Shown here piece after piece: positions 1-8,691 of a DNA stretch of 64,000 nt. The stretch's first letter is position 1, and each line of letters opens with the position of its first letter. The DNA lies in the NCBI RefSeq assembly GCF_014841565.1, contig NZ_JACYUD010000001.1, forward strand, positions 310,001 to 374,000, given 5' to 3'. The position numbers and the translations under genes were made by a program. This DNA is from Rhizobium sp. CFBP 8762. Its GTDB lineage: Bacteria; Pseudomonadota; Alphaproteobacteria; Rhizobiales; Rhizobiaceae. The notes beneath the pieces were generated by a model that ran no database searches, had not been told where the DNA came from, and saw nothing but the letters and a program-made list of their open reading frames with translations.

Positions 1-523
1 CGCCCCTCGCCCGTGTCATCCAGTGCCAGATTCGCAGTGCGACGCGGCTGCACGCCCGTCCTGTCGGTCATGGTTCACACCCTTTCGGCACAGTCAGAAA
101 TTTTTGATGTTTTGGAAAATCCGCCCGCCGCAGCGGTGGCTATTGGCTGAGCCGCGCTCACGCCCTCATTCCTATGCTGGTCACAGGAATGAGGGATGGA
201 GAGAGTTGAGCGCCACACCTATCGCTCACATGAGTTGCGCGTTAAGGCGCTGAAGCACAGTCAGAAAGTGTTAACTTATCCTCAATACAATCGAATTCGG
301 AGATGACGGACCGGTCCATCCTCCCTCATTCCTGTGCTGGTCACAGAAATCCAACCACGCGAAGTCCTTTGCGTGAATAGGTCACCTCCCCCTCGAAACC
401 ACTTTAAAAGTATGGTTTTTCCGAATCCTTGGAATCCTTTAGCCAGATTCGTTCAACTCTTGAATCACCAACTTCACGCAGCACCCAACCGGATTCCGCC
501 GCTCACTCCAACCCATTGAAACT
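1..523. other. Non-coding stretch downstream of the portal gene
   Basis: No convincing gene is seen here; the short open frames lack ribosome sites and family resemblance. The stretch holds a perfect 11-bp stem (CCCTCATTCCT at 163-173 with AGGAATGAGGG at 185-195) and a second, decayed copy of the same palindrome at about 323-351. A 13-mer GCACAGTCAGAAA occurs twice, at 88-100 and 255-267. In RcGTA-type clusters the next genes after the portal would be a small protein and the prohead protease, so their absence here is notable. Confidence 0.6.
163..195. repeat. Intergenic palindrome, copy 1 of 2
   Basis: Perfect 11-bp inverted repeat with an 11-nt loop (atgctggtcac). A degenerate second copy starts at 323 and keeps CTCATTCCTGTG and TCACAG. 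Short palindromes of this sequence type are frequent between rhizobial genes; the role here (mRNA end or simple repeat) is unknown. Confidence 0.7.
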
Positions 524-1672
524 TCACGCTTCCCCGCTCCCATACCCCACAGCGTCTCGTTTCTCGGCGTCGCTCAGAAAATCCGCCGCAGACACCCGCG
601 CCCACAGCTGGTCCCGCTCGGCAGACAAGCCCGCCACCTGATCCAGATCCGCCGTCAATTTCAGGTCCGCGCCATACAAGCCGCTCATCCAGTTGGACAA
701 AGCGCCCCCCGTGCGCATCACCAGCGGCAAAACCGTTAGCCGGTAAAACGCCCGGTTGGCTTCCTGATAATTGGAATAGGTGTTGTCTCCGGGAATCCCC
801 ATCAGCATCGGCGGCACGCCCAGCGCCAGCGCGATATCCCGGCTCGCGCCATTTTTGGCTTCGACAAAATCCATGTCCTTGGGCGAGAGCCCCATACTTT
901 TCCAGTCAAGCCCGCCCTCCAGCAGCAACGGACGCCCCGCCTTCGCAGGCCCGGAATAGCCCTCATCCAGTTCCGCCTTCAGCCGGTCGAACTGGTCGGA
1001 CGAAAGATTGCCGCCCTCCTTCGGCTGGTACACCAGCGCCCCGGATGGCCGCGCCGAGTTGTCCAGAAGCGCCTTGTTCCAGGTCGCCGCTGCATTGTGC
1101 AGATCCAGCGCCATATGGGCCGCTTCCAGCGGTGGAAACCCAAGCTGATCGTCCACCGGGTGAAACAGCCGCAGATGTAAAAGCCGCTCCTCTCCATCCG
1201 CGCCATACCGTCGCACGGTACTGCCGACGCGGTACTCGTAGCTTTCCGGCCACCCATCCCGCCCGTCGATCACCCGCACCCGGTCGGGCCGCAACAGATG
1301 CAGTTCGCGCAGGCGCCCATCCACCTCCAGCGCCTCCACATAGGCATTGCCCGAAAGCGTCAGATGGCCATAGAGCGCCTCCAGAAACTCATTGCCCGCA
1401 CTGCGCCCATTGGGCCGCGCCAGCAGTTTCAGCGCCGCATGGTCGCTCACCTCCCGCCCGTTTTCATAGGCAAGCCACGGAATGGACGCCGCCGCCTCAC
1501 AGATCATCCGCACGGCGCGGTAAGCCACGGGGTTGCGCATAAACCCTTCGCGCGCCAGCGACCCATAAGACCGCGACGACCAATGCGCCCGCCCCTCCGT
1601 GGCAAAGGCCACATACCCCGTGGCTGCTTTCATCTCCGGCTTTCGCCAGAACCGCGTCAAAGACACTTTCAT
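524..1672 (-). CDS. Phage portal protein, HK97 / gene-transfer-agent type
   Basis: 382 aa, close to the usual size of the RcGTA portal (about 400 aa). It would form the dodecameric ring at the capsid vertex through which DNA is packed. The N-terminal part carries the typical run RNPVAYRAVRMICEAAASIPW, and the middle has LSGNAYVE and the PPMLMGIPGDNTYSNYQEAN portal signature followed by a C-terminal helical part. The start at 1672 is preferred over 1726 because AAGGA lies just before it. It is read after TerS and TerL in the order seen in gene-transfer-agent clusters, but an opposite-strand gene separates it from TerL. No prohead protease follows within the window. A cryptic prophage remnant is the alternative. 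Confidence 0.88.
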   Translation of the reverse strand: MKVSLTRFWRKPEMKAATGYVAFATEGRAHWSSRSYGSLAREGFMRNPVAYRAVRMICEAAASIPWLAYENGREVSDHAALKLLARPNGRSAGNEFLEALYGHLTLSGNAYVEALEVDGRLRELHLLRPDRVRVIDGRDGWPESYEYRVGSTVRRYGADGEERLLHLRLFHPVDDQLGFPPLEAAHMALDLHNAAATWNKALLDNSARPSGALVYQPKEGGNLSSDQFDRLKAELDEGYSGPAKAGRPLLLEGGLDWKSMGLSPKDMDFVEAKNGASRDIALALGVPPMLMGIPGDNTYSNYQEANRAFYRLTVLPLVMRTGGALSNWMSGLYGADLKLTADLDQVAGLSAERDQLWARVSAADFLSDAEKRDAVGYGSGEA

Positions 1673-1802
1673 CCTTATGTCCTTTTCCCAAGGGGGAGCG
1701 GCACCGGGTTTAGCCGATGCGCACATATCCGGTTGTGTGTGAGTGTAGAATTCGTCTACCGTCCTGCCCTAACGGACCTCATCTGATAAATGGAGATGGT
1801 CA

Positions 1803-2186
1803 TTGCTTGCAGCATTGCTTGTTTTGATTGGCCTAAACTTTGCGTTATCGATCTGGGCTCGTAAATATGTGGAGCCAGATACGCCCATCCCGGTCGCGTG
1901 GAGCGAGACCGGGATGCCCGAACGTTTCGCACCGGCCCGTACCGCTTTGTTTTATCTGCCGGTGGGATCCTGCGTCGTGCTGCCCGTTCACCTGTTTACA
2001 CCCGGCGGAACCAATGCGTTTCCCCTGTCGCTGGGCATTCTCGTCGTACTGATCATCGGCAACTGGATCGTCGTTCGCAGTGCCCTCGGCCATCCTCCCC
2101 GGCTTTCCTTGTACGTGATTACCATCGCCTGCGTCCTTCTTTGCGCATGTGCGCTACAGTTCGCCTTCCTGCACCATCTTGGCTGA
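1803..2186 (+). CDS. Small membrane protein, DUF1648-like
   Basis: 127 aa with three or four hydrophobic segments (about residues 1-18, 44-62, 70-90 and 102-122). The stretch PIPVAWSETGMPERFAPA resembles the DUF1648/SdpI-type motif in which a Pro-hydrophobic-His/Ala-Trp turn precedes a GxPDR-like loop. Translation probably starts at TTG 1803, with GGAG at 1792-1795. It lies on the strand opposite to the packaging genes, between TerL and portal. Its TGA (2184-2186) directly abuts the TerL stop (2187-2189), so the two stops form the hexamer TGATCA. The function is unknown; it may be a passenger gene. Family assignment is tentative. Confidence 0.6.
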   Translation: MLAALLVLIGLNFALSIWARKYVEPDTPIPVAWSETGMPERFAPARTALFYLPVGSCVVLPVHLFTPGGTNAFPLSLGILVVLIIGNWIVVRSALGHPPRLSLYVITIACVLLCACALQFAFLHHLG

Positions 2187-3578
2187 TCACACCCCCCGTA
2201 TCTTCGGCTCCCCGTGTCCCTCCAGCATCAGCGCCGTCAGCGCCCACACCAGCGCATCCACCCGGTCTGGTGAGCGACCAGAGGCAAGGCCGTCGGGGCC
2301 GAATTCGCACATCTGGTCCTCCAGTTGCGCCATGGCGCCGGCGTGCAGCACCCGCCCCTGCTCGTAAAGTGCGGCCACCGGCTCGGCCCGTGTCCACTTC
2401 CCCCGGCTGGCCCGCACGGTTGTAATGGGTAATGTCGCATCCACGCTTTTCAGCATGGCAGAGACCATGTCGCCGCCCTGGTTTATTTCCGCCACCACCC
2501 GGTCCGCATCAAACCGGCGATAGGCCCGCACCACGGCATTGGCCCAGCCCGCAGGCGTGGCCCCTTCCACAGAGCAATCCGCCAGCACCACCGCGCGGCC
2601 TTGGCCGTCCAGGCCCGCCACCACAATACCGCAGCAACTGTCCTTCGCGCTGGCGGATGCCGGCGGGTCCACCGCCACCACAATGCGCCCCATCGGCCGC
2701 ATCTCACTGGAGCGTTTCAGCGTCAGCGCTTCGATCATGTCGCGCTTCCACAGGCCATCATCCCGGTCGGCGATAAGCTCGCCATCCAGTTCCTGCCGCC
2801 CCAGCCGCGTACCGCCGTAGCGGCTGGCCATCGCGTCGATAAAGCCCGGGGCCAGATGGTCCGCATTATCCACGGTGCGAATGGTCCGCGTTACCGTGCC
2901 GGGGTCCGCCATCAGCGTCTTGATCAACGGCACCGGGCGCGGCGTCGTCGTCACCAGCGCCTGCGGTCGTGTGCCCAGCCGCAGGCCAAATTGCAGCATG
3001 TCCCAGCATTCGGGCCCATGCTTCCATTTCGCCAGTTCATCGCACCAGGCAAAGTCAAATTGCGGCCCGCGCAAACTCTCCGGGTCCTCGGAGGAAAAGA
3101 TATGCGCCACCGCGCCATTCGGCCAAACCAGCCGCTTGCGCGAAATTTCAAAATCCGGCCTGTTGATGCGCGCAATCCGGCAGATGCCGGAGATACCGTC
3201 AATCATCACTTCACGCGCATCCCCCAGCGTTTCGGCAATCAGCGCGATGCGCGCCGTGCGGTTGGCACTTGCCAGTGCGTGAACCCATTCGGCCCCCGCC
3301 CGGGTCTTGCCGCTGCCACGCCCGCCCATCAGCAGCCATGTCCGCCAGTCCCCCGGCGGCGCTTTCTGCGCCCGCCGCCCGCAAAATGCCCAGTCGCTAC
3401 AAAACCGCCGGTAAAGCCGAACCTTTGCCGCCAGATCATCCTTCGGCCCCACCGCCGCCGCGTCCGTCGCCATCTCCCCTGCCAACGTCGATGCCACCGC
3501 ATCCAGCCTGGCAAACAGCTTTGCCCCCACACGTGCCTGCTCGATCTCCACCACCCCCGCCGTGGTTTTGGCAATCAT
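2187..3578 (-). CDS. Terminase large subunit (DNA packaging ATPase/nuclease)
   Basis: 463 aa from ATG 3578. The motor protein cuts and pumps DNA into the procapsid. Walker A GGRGSGKT is at residues 85-92, and the Walker B region FDFAWCDE ends at about residue 181 with the acidic pair. The C-terminal RNase-H-like nuclease half begins around RIVVAVDPPASA and ends with SPDRVDALVWALTAL. The start is chosen because it lies 4 nt after the TerS stop and has AGAGG just upstream; the open frame continues further 5' but overlaps TerS. It is a close match to the Terminase_6 / RcGTA g2 type. Probably co-transcribed with TerS. Confidence 0.9.
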   Translation of the reverse strand: MIAKTTAGVVEIEQARVGAKLFARLDAVASTLAGEMATDAAAVGPKDDLAAKVRLYRRFCSDWAFCGRRAQKAPPGDWRTWLLMGGRGSGKTRAGAEWVHALASANRTARIALIAETLGDAREVMIDGISGICRIARINRPDFEISRKRLVWPNGAVAHIFSSEDPESLRGPQFDFAWCDELAKWKHGPECWDMLQFGLRLGTRPQALVTTTPRPVPLIKTLMADPGTVTRTIRTVDNADHLAPGFIDAMASRYGGTRLGRQELDGELIADRDDGLWKRDMIEALTLKRSSEMRPMGRIVVAVDPPASASAKDSCCGIVVAGLDGQGRAVVLADCSVEGATPAGWANAVVRAYRRFDADRVVAEINQGGDMVSAMLKSVDATLPITTVRASRGKWTRAEPVAALYEQGRVLHAGAMAQLEDQMCEFGPDGLASGRSPDRVDALVWALTALMLEGHGEPKIRGV

Positions 3579-3582
3579 GCGC

Positions 3583-4083
3583 TCAAGCCTCTTGCCCTGA
3601 TTGGTCAGGTGGCGGCGCCACGCCCGGTCGGTCCGGTTCGCATTGCTTGTTTCTGGAGACAAGCTCGGCAGCCAGATCGCCTGCCAGTTCTTTGGCCCGG
3701 GCTTCGACAAGCACGCCAAATTCGGCCCGCAGCCGGTCATAGGCTTGCCCGTCAAAGTCCGTTTCCGCCCGCGCTTCCCGGTCATGCGCAACAGCCCTCT
3801 GTAAGGTGTCGATCTTTTCCAGAATGCGCACCATCAGCAGCAGCGTGTCAGAGGCCGCCTTGGCATCCGCCTGTGCGCCCTTGCGCGCCGCCTCCCCGGC
3901 CTCCTCATCCGCCGCCAGCCGCTCGGCAATCAGCCGCTGCTGCTGAAAGGCTTGAAACCGCTCACGCAACTCCCGCGTCATCGCCGCCAACATGTCCTGA
4001 TAATCGGCGGTTGGGTCGCTAGGCCCCGCCTTGGTGTCCAGCACAAGACCGAACAACCCGGAGTCGATATCCGGCACATCCAT
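3583..4083 (-). CDS. Putative terminase small subunit (TerS-like)
   Basis: 166 aa starting MDVPDIDSGLFG, with AGGCT before ATG 4083. The central part (about residues 30-150) is strongly helical and charged, rich in Ala, Glu and Arg, as expected for the coiled core of a small terminase or GTA g1 protein. No clear helix-turn-helix is visible. The call rests mostly on position: immediately upstream of the large terminase, separated by 4 nt, on the same strand. A general phage-associated hypothetical protein is the alternative. Confidence 0.6.
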   Translation of the reverse strand: MDVPDIDSGLFGLVLDTKAGPSDPTADYQDMLAAMTRELRERFQAFQQQRLIAERLAADEEAGEAARKGAQADAKAASDTLLLMVRILEKIDTLQRAVAHDREARAETDFDGQAYDRLRAEFGVLVEARAKELAGDLAAELVSRNKQCEPDRPGVAPPPDQSGQEA

Positions 4084-4103
4084 GGTTAGCCTCCGTAAAC
4101 GCA

Positions 4104-4132
4104 AAAACCACCGGGCACCGCCCAGTGGTTTT
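4104..4132 (-). terminator. Terminator-like hairpin downstream of the YcgN-family gene
   Basis: Inverted repeat AAAACCAC (4104-4111) with GTGGTTTT (4125-4132) and an inner GGGC/GCCC stem. Read on the minus strand it is followed by TTTTTG, giving a Rho-independent terminator for the gene ending at 4227. Confidence 0.65.
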
Positions 4133-4226
4133 GAAAATTTCCAGTGTCGTCAGGGTGAGACATCCGCCTCACCCACTTTTCCGACTGTGCCATAAACCTA
4201 TCAAACGACCGTCACGGTGTCAAGGA

Positions 4227-4742
4227 CTAATTTCCTACATTATTCTTTTTATCTAAAACAGCAGGCGGCGGACATTGCGCTGTTTTCGTCTCGCCCACCG
4301 TCAGCGGCCACATCACCAGATAGTCCTCAAAATCATCAACATGCACCCCGTCCTCGCTCACCATGCGCCCCCGGCCAGAGATACCGGCAATATGCACCGT
4401 TTCGGGGTCGCCGGACAGCAGATGGTGCCACCAATACAAATCCTCGCCATCGCGCACCAGGCGATAGCCACAGGTCGGCGGCAGCCAGCCAATGTCGTGC
4501 ACCGCCTCGGGCGTTAGCTGAATGCACTCCGGCACCGTGTCGCGCCGGTTGGGATAGTCCGAGCACCGACAGCTCTCCCCATCCAGCAGCGTGCAGTGAA
4601 TGTTGGTCCACGCAATGGCCCCGGTGTCCCAGTCTTCCAGCTTGTTCAGGCAGCACAGGCCGCAGCCGTCGCACAGGCTTTCCCATTCGACAGGTGACAT
4701 CTCCTCCAGTGACTTTGCTTTCCAGAAGGGAATTTCACCCAT
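4227..4742 (-). CDS. YcgN family cysteine cluster protein (UPF0260)
   Basis: 171 aa, about the size of E. coli YcgN. It has the family's conserved cysteines: CDGCGLCC near residue 24-31, then [18 protein letters not shown] and PTCGYRL. The CxxCxxCC-type pattern suggests binding of a metal or Fe-S centre, but the biochemical role of the family is not established. It is divergent to the penicillin-binding protein gene that starts at 4860, with about 120 bp between them for both promoters. A terminator-like hairpin follows at 4104-4132. Confidence 0.88.
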   Translation of the reverse strand: MGEIPFWKAKSLEEMSPVEWESLCDGCGLCCLNKLEDWDTGAIAWTNIHCTLLDGESCRCSDYPNRRDTVPECIQLTPEAVHDIGWLPPTCGYRLVRDGEDLYWWHHLLSGDPETVHIAGISGRGRMVSEDGVHVDDFEDYLVMWPLTVGETKTAQCPPPAVLDKKNNVGN

Positions 4743-4859
4743 GATCTTACCTTCTTCTGTGCGATATTACCGGTTTTTTAAGGCTGATATACGCTTATGC
4801 CCATGGAATGGAAACCTTCGCCATGCAAAAGTCATGAGCAAGAGGGAAACGACACCCGC

Positions 4860-7070
4860 ATGAGCGAACCGGAACAAACACCATCCCCGAAATCCCCGCG
4901 TAAACGACGCCACATTCTGTTGCGCATCGATTCGTGGATCGATTCGACCGTCTGGAATGCCGGTTTCCGCTTTGCCCAGATCTGGGAAGATATCACCATT
5001 TTCTTCCGCCGCTTTCGCGTGCGCGGGCCCAAGCGTGTGGTGTTTGAACTGGCAGGCGAGGCCTTTACGCTCGGCACCGCCGGGTCTGTGCTCATGCTGG
5101 CGCTGGCGCTGCCTGCTTTTGAAGAAACCAAAGGGGACTGGCGCGCCCAGAGCGATTTCGCCGTCACGTTTCTGGATCGCTACGGCAACGAGATCGGCCA
5201 TCGCGGCATTATCCACGAAGATGCCGTGCCGATTGATGCCCTGCCGGACCATTTCATCAAGGCGGTTCTCGCCACCGAAGACCGCCGGTTTTTCCAGCAT
5301 TACGGCATTGATTTTCTGGGCCTGACCCGCGCCATGACGGAAAATGCCCGCGCCGGTGGCGTGGTTCAGGGCGGCTCCACCCTCACGCAGCAATTGGCCA
5401 AAAACCTGTTTTTGACCAATGAGCGCACCATCGAGCGCAAGATCAAGGAAGCTTTCCTTGCCGTCTGGCTCGAAGCCAATCTGTCGAAAAAAGAAATCCT
5501 GCGTCTTTATCTCGACCGCGCCTTTATGGGCGGCGGCGCGTTTGGCGCGGCAGCGGCATCGCAGTTCTATTTCGGCAAAAGCATCACCGATGTCGATCTG
5601 GCCGAATCCGCCATGCTCGCCGGTCTGTTCAAGGCCCCCAGCCGCTACGCCCCCCACATGAACCTGCCAGCCGCCCGCGCCCGCGCCAATGAGGTTCTCA
5701 CCAACATGGTGCAAGGCGGCTTGATGACGGAAGGTCAGGTTATCGCGGCGCGGCGCAACCCCGCCAGCGTCATTGATCGCAATGAGGTCAAAGCACCGGA
5801 TTTCTTCCTCGATTGGGCGTTCGAGGAAGTCCAGCGCATTGCCAAACCCTTCAAGCAGCACAGCCTCGTGGTGCGCACCACCATTGATATGGGTCTGCAA
5901 GCCGCCGCCGAGGAAGCGGTGGAAACGGGCCTGCGCCAATATGGCGAAAGCTACCGCGTCAAGCAGGGCGCTCTGGTCATGCTGGAAAATGCGAACCAGA
6001 CGAACGGAAGCCCGGTGCGTGCCATGGTCGGTGGGCGTGATTATGGCGAAAGCCAGTTCAACCGCGCCACACGGGCGCTGCGCCAGCCCGGTTCGTCCTT
6101 CAAGGCCTATACCTACGCCGCCGCGATGGAAAAGGGCATGACGCCGGAAACCACCATCATGGACGCCCCCATCACATGGCGCGGCTGGTCGCCGCAAAAC
6201 TACGGTCGCAGCTATGCAGGCCGCATCACCTTGCTCACCGCCATGGCCAAATCCATCAATACGGTTCCTGTGCGCCTTGCCAAGGATACGCTTGGCACGG
6301 ACCTGATTGCCGCCACCGCCAAGGCCTTTGGCGTGGAAACGCCCATCCGCACGGACAAGACCATGCCCCTTGGCACGTCTGAGGTTACGGTACTCGATCA
6401 GGCCACCGGCTACTCGGTCTTTCCCGCAGGCGGGATGCAGGCGCGCCGCCACGGCATCACGCAGATCATCAATTATGATGGCGACATTCTCTACGACTTT
6501 GCCCGCGACACGCCACCGCCTCAACGTGTTCTGTCGGAAAAGGCCACTGCCTCCATGAATTTCATGCTGACGCAGATTCCCGTCATCGGCACGGCGCGCC
6601 GCGCGGCACTGGATCACAACATTATTGCTGGTGCAAAAACGGGGACGACGCAGGCCTATCGCGATGCGTGGATTGTCGGTTTCACCGGCAATTACACGGC
6701 CGCTGTCTGGTTCGGTAACGATGATTACACCTCCACAAACAAGATGACCGGCGGCTCTCTCCCCGCCATGACCTTCAAGCGCCTGATGGACTACGCCCAT
6801 CAGGGCATAGAACTGCGCGCCATTCCCGGCATTCAGAACCCGCTGCCCGGAGAACCCACAAAGCCGGCGCAAGTCGCCGCCGCCAAGCCGCCTGAGGATG
6901 GCGGTCTGCCCCCGCTGGTGCGCCCGCGTTCGCTGTCTGCGGACTCCACCCGGCTCTTGAAATCCATCGGCCAATCGCTCGAAACGGCTGCGCCTCTTAT
7001 CGCCATCAAAACCGCAACCTCGGTCTCGCCTGAAACCACATCCGCCATCGCGCAACCTGCGGTCCGGTAA
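4860..7070 (+). CDS. Bifunctional penicillin-binding protein, class A (PBP1A-like)
   Basis: 736 aa from the start MSEPEQTPSP; an in-frame ATG at 4797 would add 21 residues. It polymerises and cross-links peptidoglycan in the periplasm. The cytoplasmic N-tail and one membrane anchor (about residues 68-87) are followed by the GT51 glycosyltransferase with the catalytic Glu in ATEDRRFFQHYG (E140) and GGSTLTQQLAKN. The transpeptidase has SSFK (S412, K415), SIN (465-467) and KTGTT (593-597), so both activities look intact. The C-terminus is a low-complexity Pro/Ala tail. It heads an operon: DUF1214 starts 2 nt after its stop and DUF1254 overlaps that. Confidence 0.93.
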   Translation: MSEPEQTPSPKSPRKRRHILLRIDSWIDSTVWNAGFRFAQIWEDITIFFRRFRVRGPKRVVFELAGEAFTLGTAGSVLMLALALPAFEETKGDWRAQSDFAVTFLDRYGNEIGHRGIIHEDAVPIDALPDHFIKAVLATEDRRFFQHYGIDFLGLTRAMTENARAGGVVQGGSTLTQQLAKNLFLTNERTIERKIKEAFLAVWLEANLSKKEILRLYLDRAFMGGGAFGAAAASQFYFGKSITDVDLAESAMLAGLFKAPSRYAPHMNLPAARARANEVLTNMVQGGLMTEGQVIAARRNPASVIDRNEVKAPDFFLDWAFEEVQRIAKPFKQHSLVVRTTIDMGLQAAAEEAVETGLRQYGESYRVKQGALVMLENANQTNGSPVRAMVGGRDYGESQFNRATRALRQPGSSFKAYTYAAAMEKGMTPETTIMDAPITWRGWSPQNYGRSYAGRITLLTAMAKSINTVPVRLAKDTLGTDLIAATAKAFGVETPIRTDKTMPLGTSEVTVLDQATGYSVFPAGGMQARRHGITQIINYDGDILYDFARDTPPPQRVLSEKATASMNFMLTQIPVIGTARRAALDHNIIAGAKTGTTQAYRDAWIVGFTGNYTAAVWFGNDDYTSTNKMTGGSLPAMTFKRLMDYAHQGIELRAIPGIQNPLPGEPTKPAQVAAAKPPEDGGLPPLVRPRSLSADSTRLLKSIGQSLETAAPLIAIKTATSVSPETTSAIAQPAVR

Positions 7071-7071
7071 C

Positions 7072-7677
7072 ATGGCAGGCCTGTTCCGCATTCCGTTTCT
7101 GGTGGCTCTCGCGCTCATCATCACCTTCGGGCTTGGCACATGGTCTGCCGTGGAAGCGTTGAAGGCCACGGCTGGCTTCGGCGGCATCCGCCTCGGCACG
7201 TGGGAAGCTTTCCCGCAAGCCCAGATGGCGACCGCCGACCCCTACGCCAAAGCGCACCGCGCCCGCGCCGGAAAACTGCTTTTAGGGGGGGCCGAAGGCC
7301 TGTCCTTCACCGCCACCAAAGACGCTGCGGGACAGCCGCTCAACGGGGCTTGCACCTATGTCCTTTCCGGCATCAATCCACCCGCCCGCGCCTTCACCCT
7401 TTTCGCAACCGATATGGCCGATACGGTGTTGTCCGCCGGCAACGACCTCCCCGGCGCGCTGAATTCATGGACGGTGCTGCGCGCTTCCGACAACAGCTTC
7501 CACATCACCGTATCGCCCAATGCTCACGCTGGCTCATGGCTTGCAACCCGCCACAGCGGCCCGTTCAAACTCGTTCTCACCCTATTGGATACCCCGACTG
7601 CGGGCAGCACCGGCCTGATTGACCTGACCATGCCAACGCTGACCAAAACCGGTTGTGGCAAGAGTTTCACCTCATGA
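7072..7677 (+). CDS. DUF1214 domain-containing membrane-anchored protein
   Basis: 201 aa. One N-terminal membrane segment (about residues 7-25) precedes a periplasmic domain that contains LNGACTYVLSGINPPARAFTLF, the recognisable DUF1214 core, and ends in the GCGKSF tail. In many bacteria DUF1254 and DUF1214 are parts of one secreted protein; here they are two genes, with DUF1214 first. The start codon follows the PBP stop by one base, and the stop overlaps the next ATG (ATGA), so all three are translationally linked. Biochemical function is unknown; the coupling to a PBP suggests an envelope role (inference). Confidence 0.82.
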   Translation: MAGLFRIPFLVALALIITFGLGTWSAVEALKATAGFGGIRLGTWEAFPQAQMATADPYAKAHRARAGKLLLGGAEGLSFTATKDAAGQPLNGACTYVLSGINPPARAFTLFATDMADTVLSAGNDLPGALNSWTVLRASDNSFHITVSPNAHAGSWLATRHSGPFKLVLTLLDTPTAGSTGLIDLTMPTLTKTGCGKSFTS

Positions 7678-8243
7678 AATCCCTGTTCCGCGGTTCTCTC
7701 TTTGCCGTTCTCATCGGCCTGATCGGTGCGGCGCTTCTCCACATCGTCATCATTCTGACCCTTCCACAATTAACCGGCAAGGACGCCTACACCCGCGTGC
7801 TCGGCCTGTTTGAGATGGACCGCTTCTTCCCGCTGGACGCCAAACCCGGCTTTACCGGCCTCGCCAATGGCGACCCGTTTCTGCAAGTGGCCGTTTGCAG
7901 CTTTTCCATCAGCGAGCTTGCAACCCGGCTGCAAGCTGTGGGCAAAGTGCCGTTCTGGTCGCTGGCGATCTACGATTCGGCTTCCAACGAGGTGTTCAGC
8001 ATGAACGACGAAACCTCCGTGACCGGCACACTCGACGTCGTCATCGCCTCCAACGCGCAATTGATCACATTGCGCAAATCCCTGCCCGCAGCGCTCACCA
8101 ATTCCATTCTGGTCGAGATGCCCGATACCGAAGGCTACGCGGTCTTGCGCGCCTTCGCCCCCGTGCCCAGCCTGCTGCCGGCGGCACAGGACTTTATCAC
8201 GCAATCGGCGTGCGAGGAGTTTGACCCGGCGCTGCAACCTTGA
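7674..8243 (+). CDS. DUF1254 domain-containing membrane-anchored protein
   Basis: 189 aa starting MKSLFRGSLFAVLIG at the ATGA overlap with the preceding gene. One membrane anchor (about residues 6-28) is followed by a periplasmic region with KDAYTRVLGLFEMDRFFPL and a C-terminal SACEEFDPA. It matches the short rhizobial DUF1254 partner of the DUF1214 protein. Function unknown. Tight overlap suggests that the two products are made in equal amounts and may form a complex, which is inference only. Confidence 0.78.
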   Translation: MKSLFRGSLFAVLIGLIGAALLHIVIILTLPQLTGKDAYTRVLGLFEMDRFFPLDAKPGFTGLANGDPFLQVAVCSFSISELATRLQAVGKVPFWSLAIYDSASNEVFSMNDETSVTGTLDVVIASNAQLITLRKSLPAALTNSILVEMPDTEGYAVLRAFAPVPSLLPAAQDFITQSACEEFDPALQP

Positions 8244-8302
8244 CCAAAATCCCCACTTCACGATAACCTTCTAGTATAGACTCGCGGGAAAGCGGAAACC
8301 AC

Positions 8303-8680
8303 ATGGGTATCTTCGACGGTTTAATGGGCCATGGCAGCGTGGTTAATCCAGCTGATTTGGCCAAACGTCTTGATGGTGTCCTGATTGAGGGTGAAACCGT
8401 TCAGCTTGCGTTCAAGGTCATCCGGGATTTCATGGTGTTCACACAGTCGCGTGTTATCCTAGTTGATATCCAGGGTATCACCGGTAGCAAGGTTGATTAT
8501 CAGTCGATACCCTATCGGGCTATCACCCGCTTTTCAGTCGAAACCGCAGGCACATTCGATCTGGATTCCGAATTGAAAATCTGGGTTTCCGGTAACGCTC
8601 ATCCAATACAAAAAACCTTGAAAAAAGGAAGCGATGTAAGAGGCATACAACGTGCACTTGCAACAGGAGCGTTAAGGTAA
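8303..8680 (+). CDS. Bacterial PH-domain protein (bPH_1 / DUF1696 type)
   Basis: 125 aa covering one bacterial pleckstrin-homology-like domain. The typical strands are VQLAFKVIRDFMVFTQSRVILVD, then the KVDYQSIPYRAITRFSVETAGTFDLDSELKIWVSG run. No signal peptide or membrane segment is seen, so it is probably cytoplasmic. Family members are small soluble oligomers of unclear role. It is a stand-alone gene 60 nt after the DUF1254 gene; AGCGGAAACC precedes the start. Confidence 0.85.
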   Translation: MGIFDGLMGHGSVVNPADLAKRLDGVLIEGETVQLAFKVIRDFMVFTQSRVILVDIQGITGSKVDYQSIPYRAITRFSVETAGTFDLDSELKIWVSGNAHPIQKTLKKGSDVRGIQRALATGALR

Positions 8681-8691
8681 CAGCCGCGCCC

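Noticed and set aside
524-4083. Complete prophage
   Set aside because: Only packaging genes are visible; no integrase, attachment site, repressor or lysis genes within reach, and the neighbours are core genes.
4767-7199. 810-codon open frame on the minus strand opposite the PBP gene
   Set aside because: It is basic, Gly/His/Arg-rich and without any recognisable domain; the plus strand encodes an intact PBP with all motifs. High GC at third positions creates such shadows.
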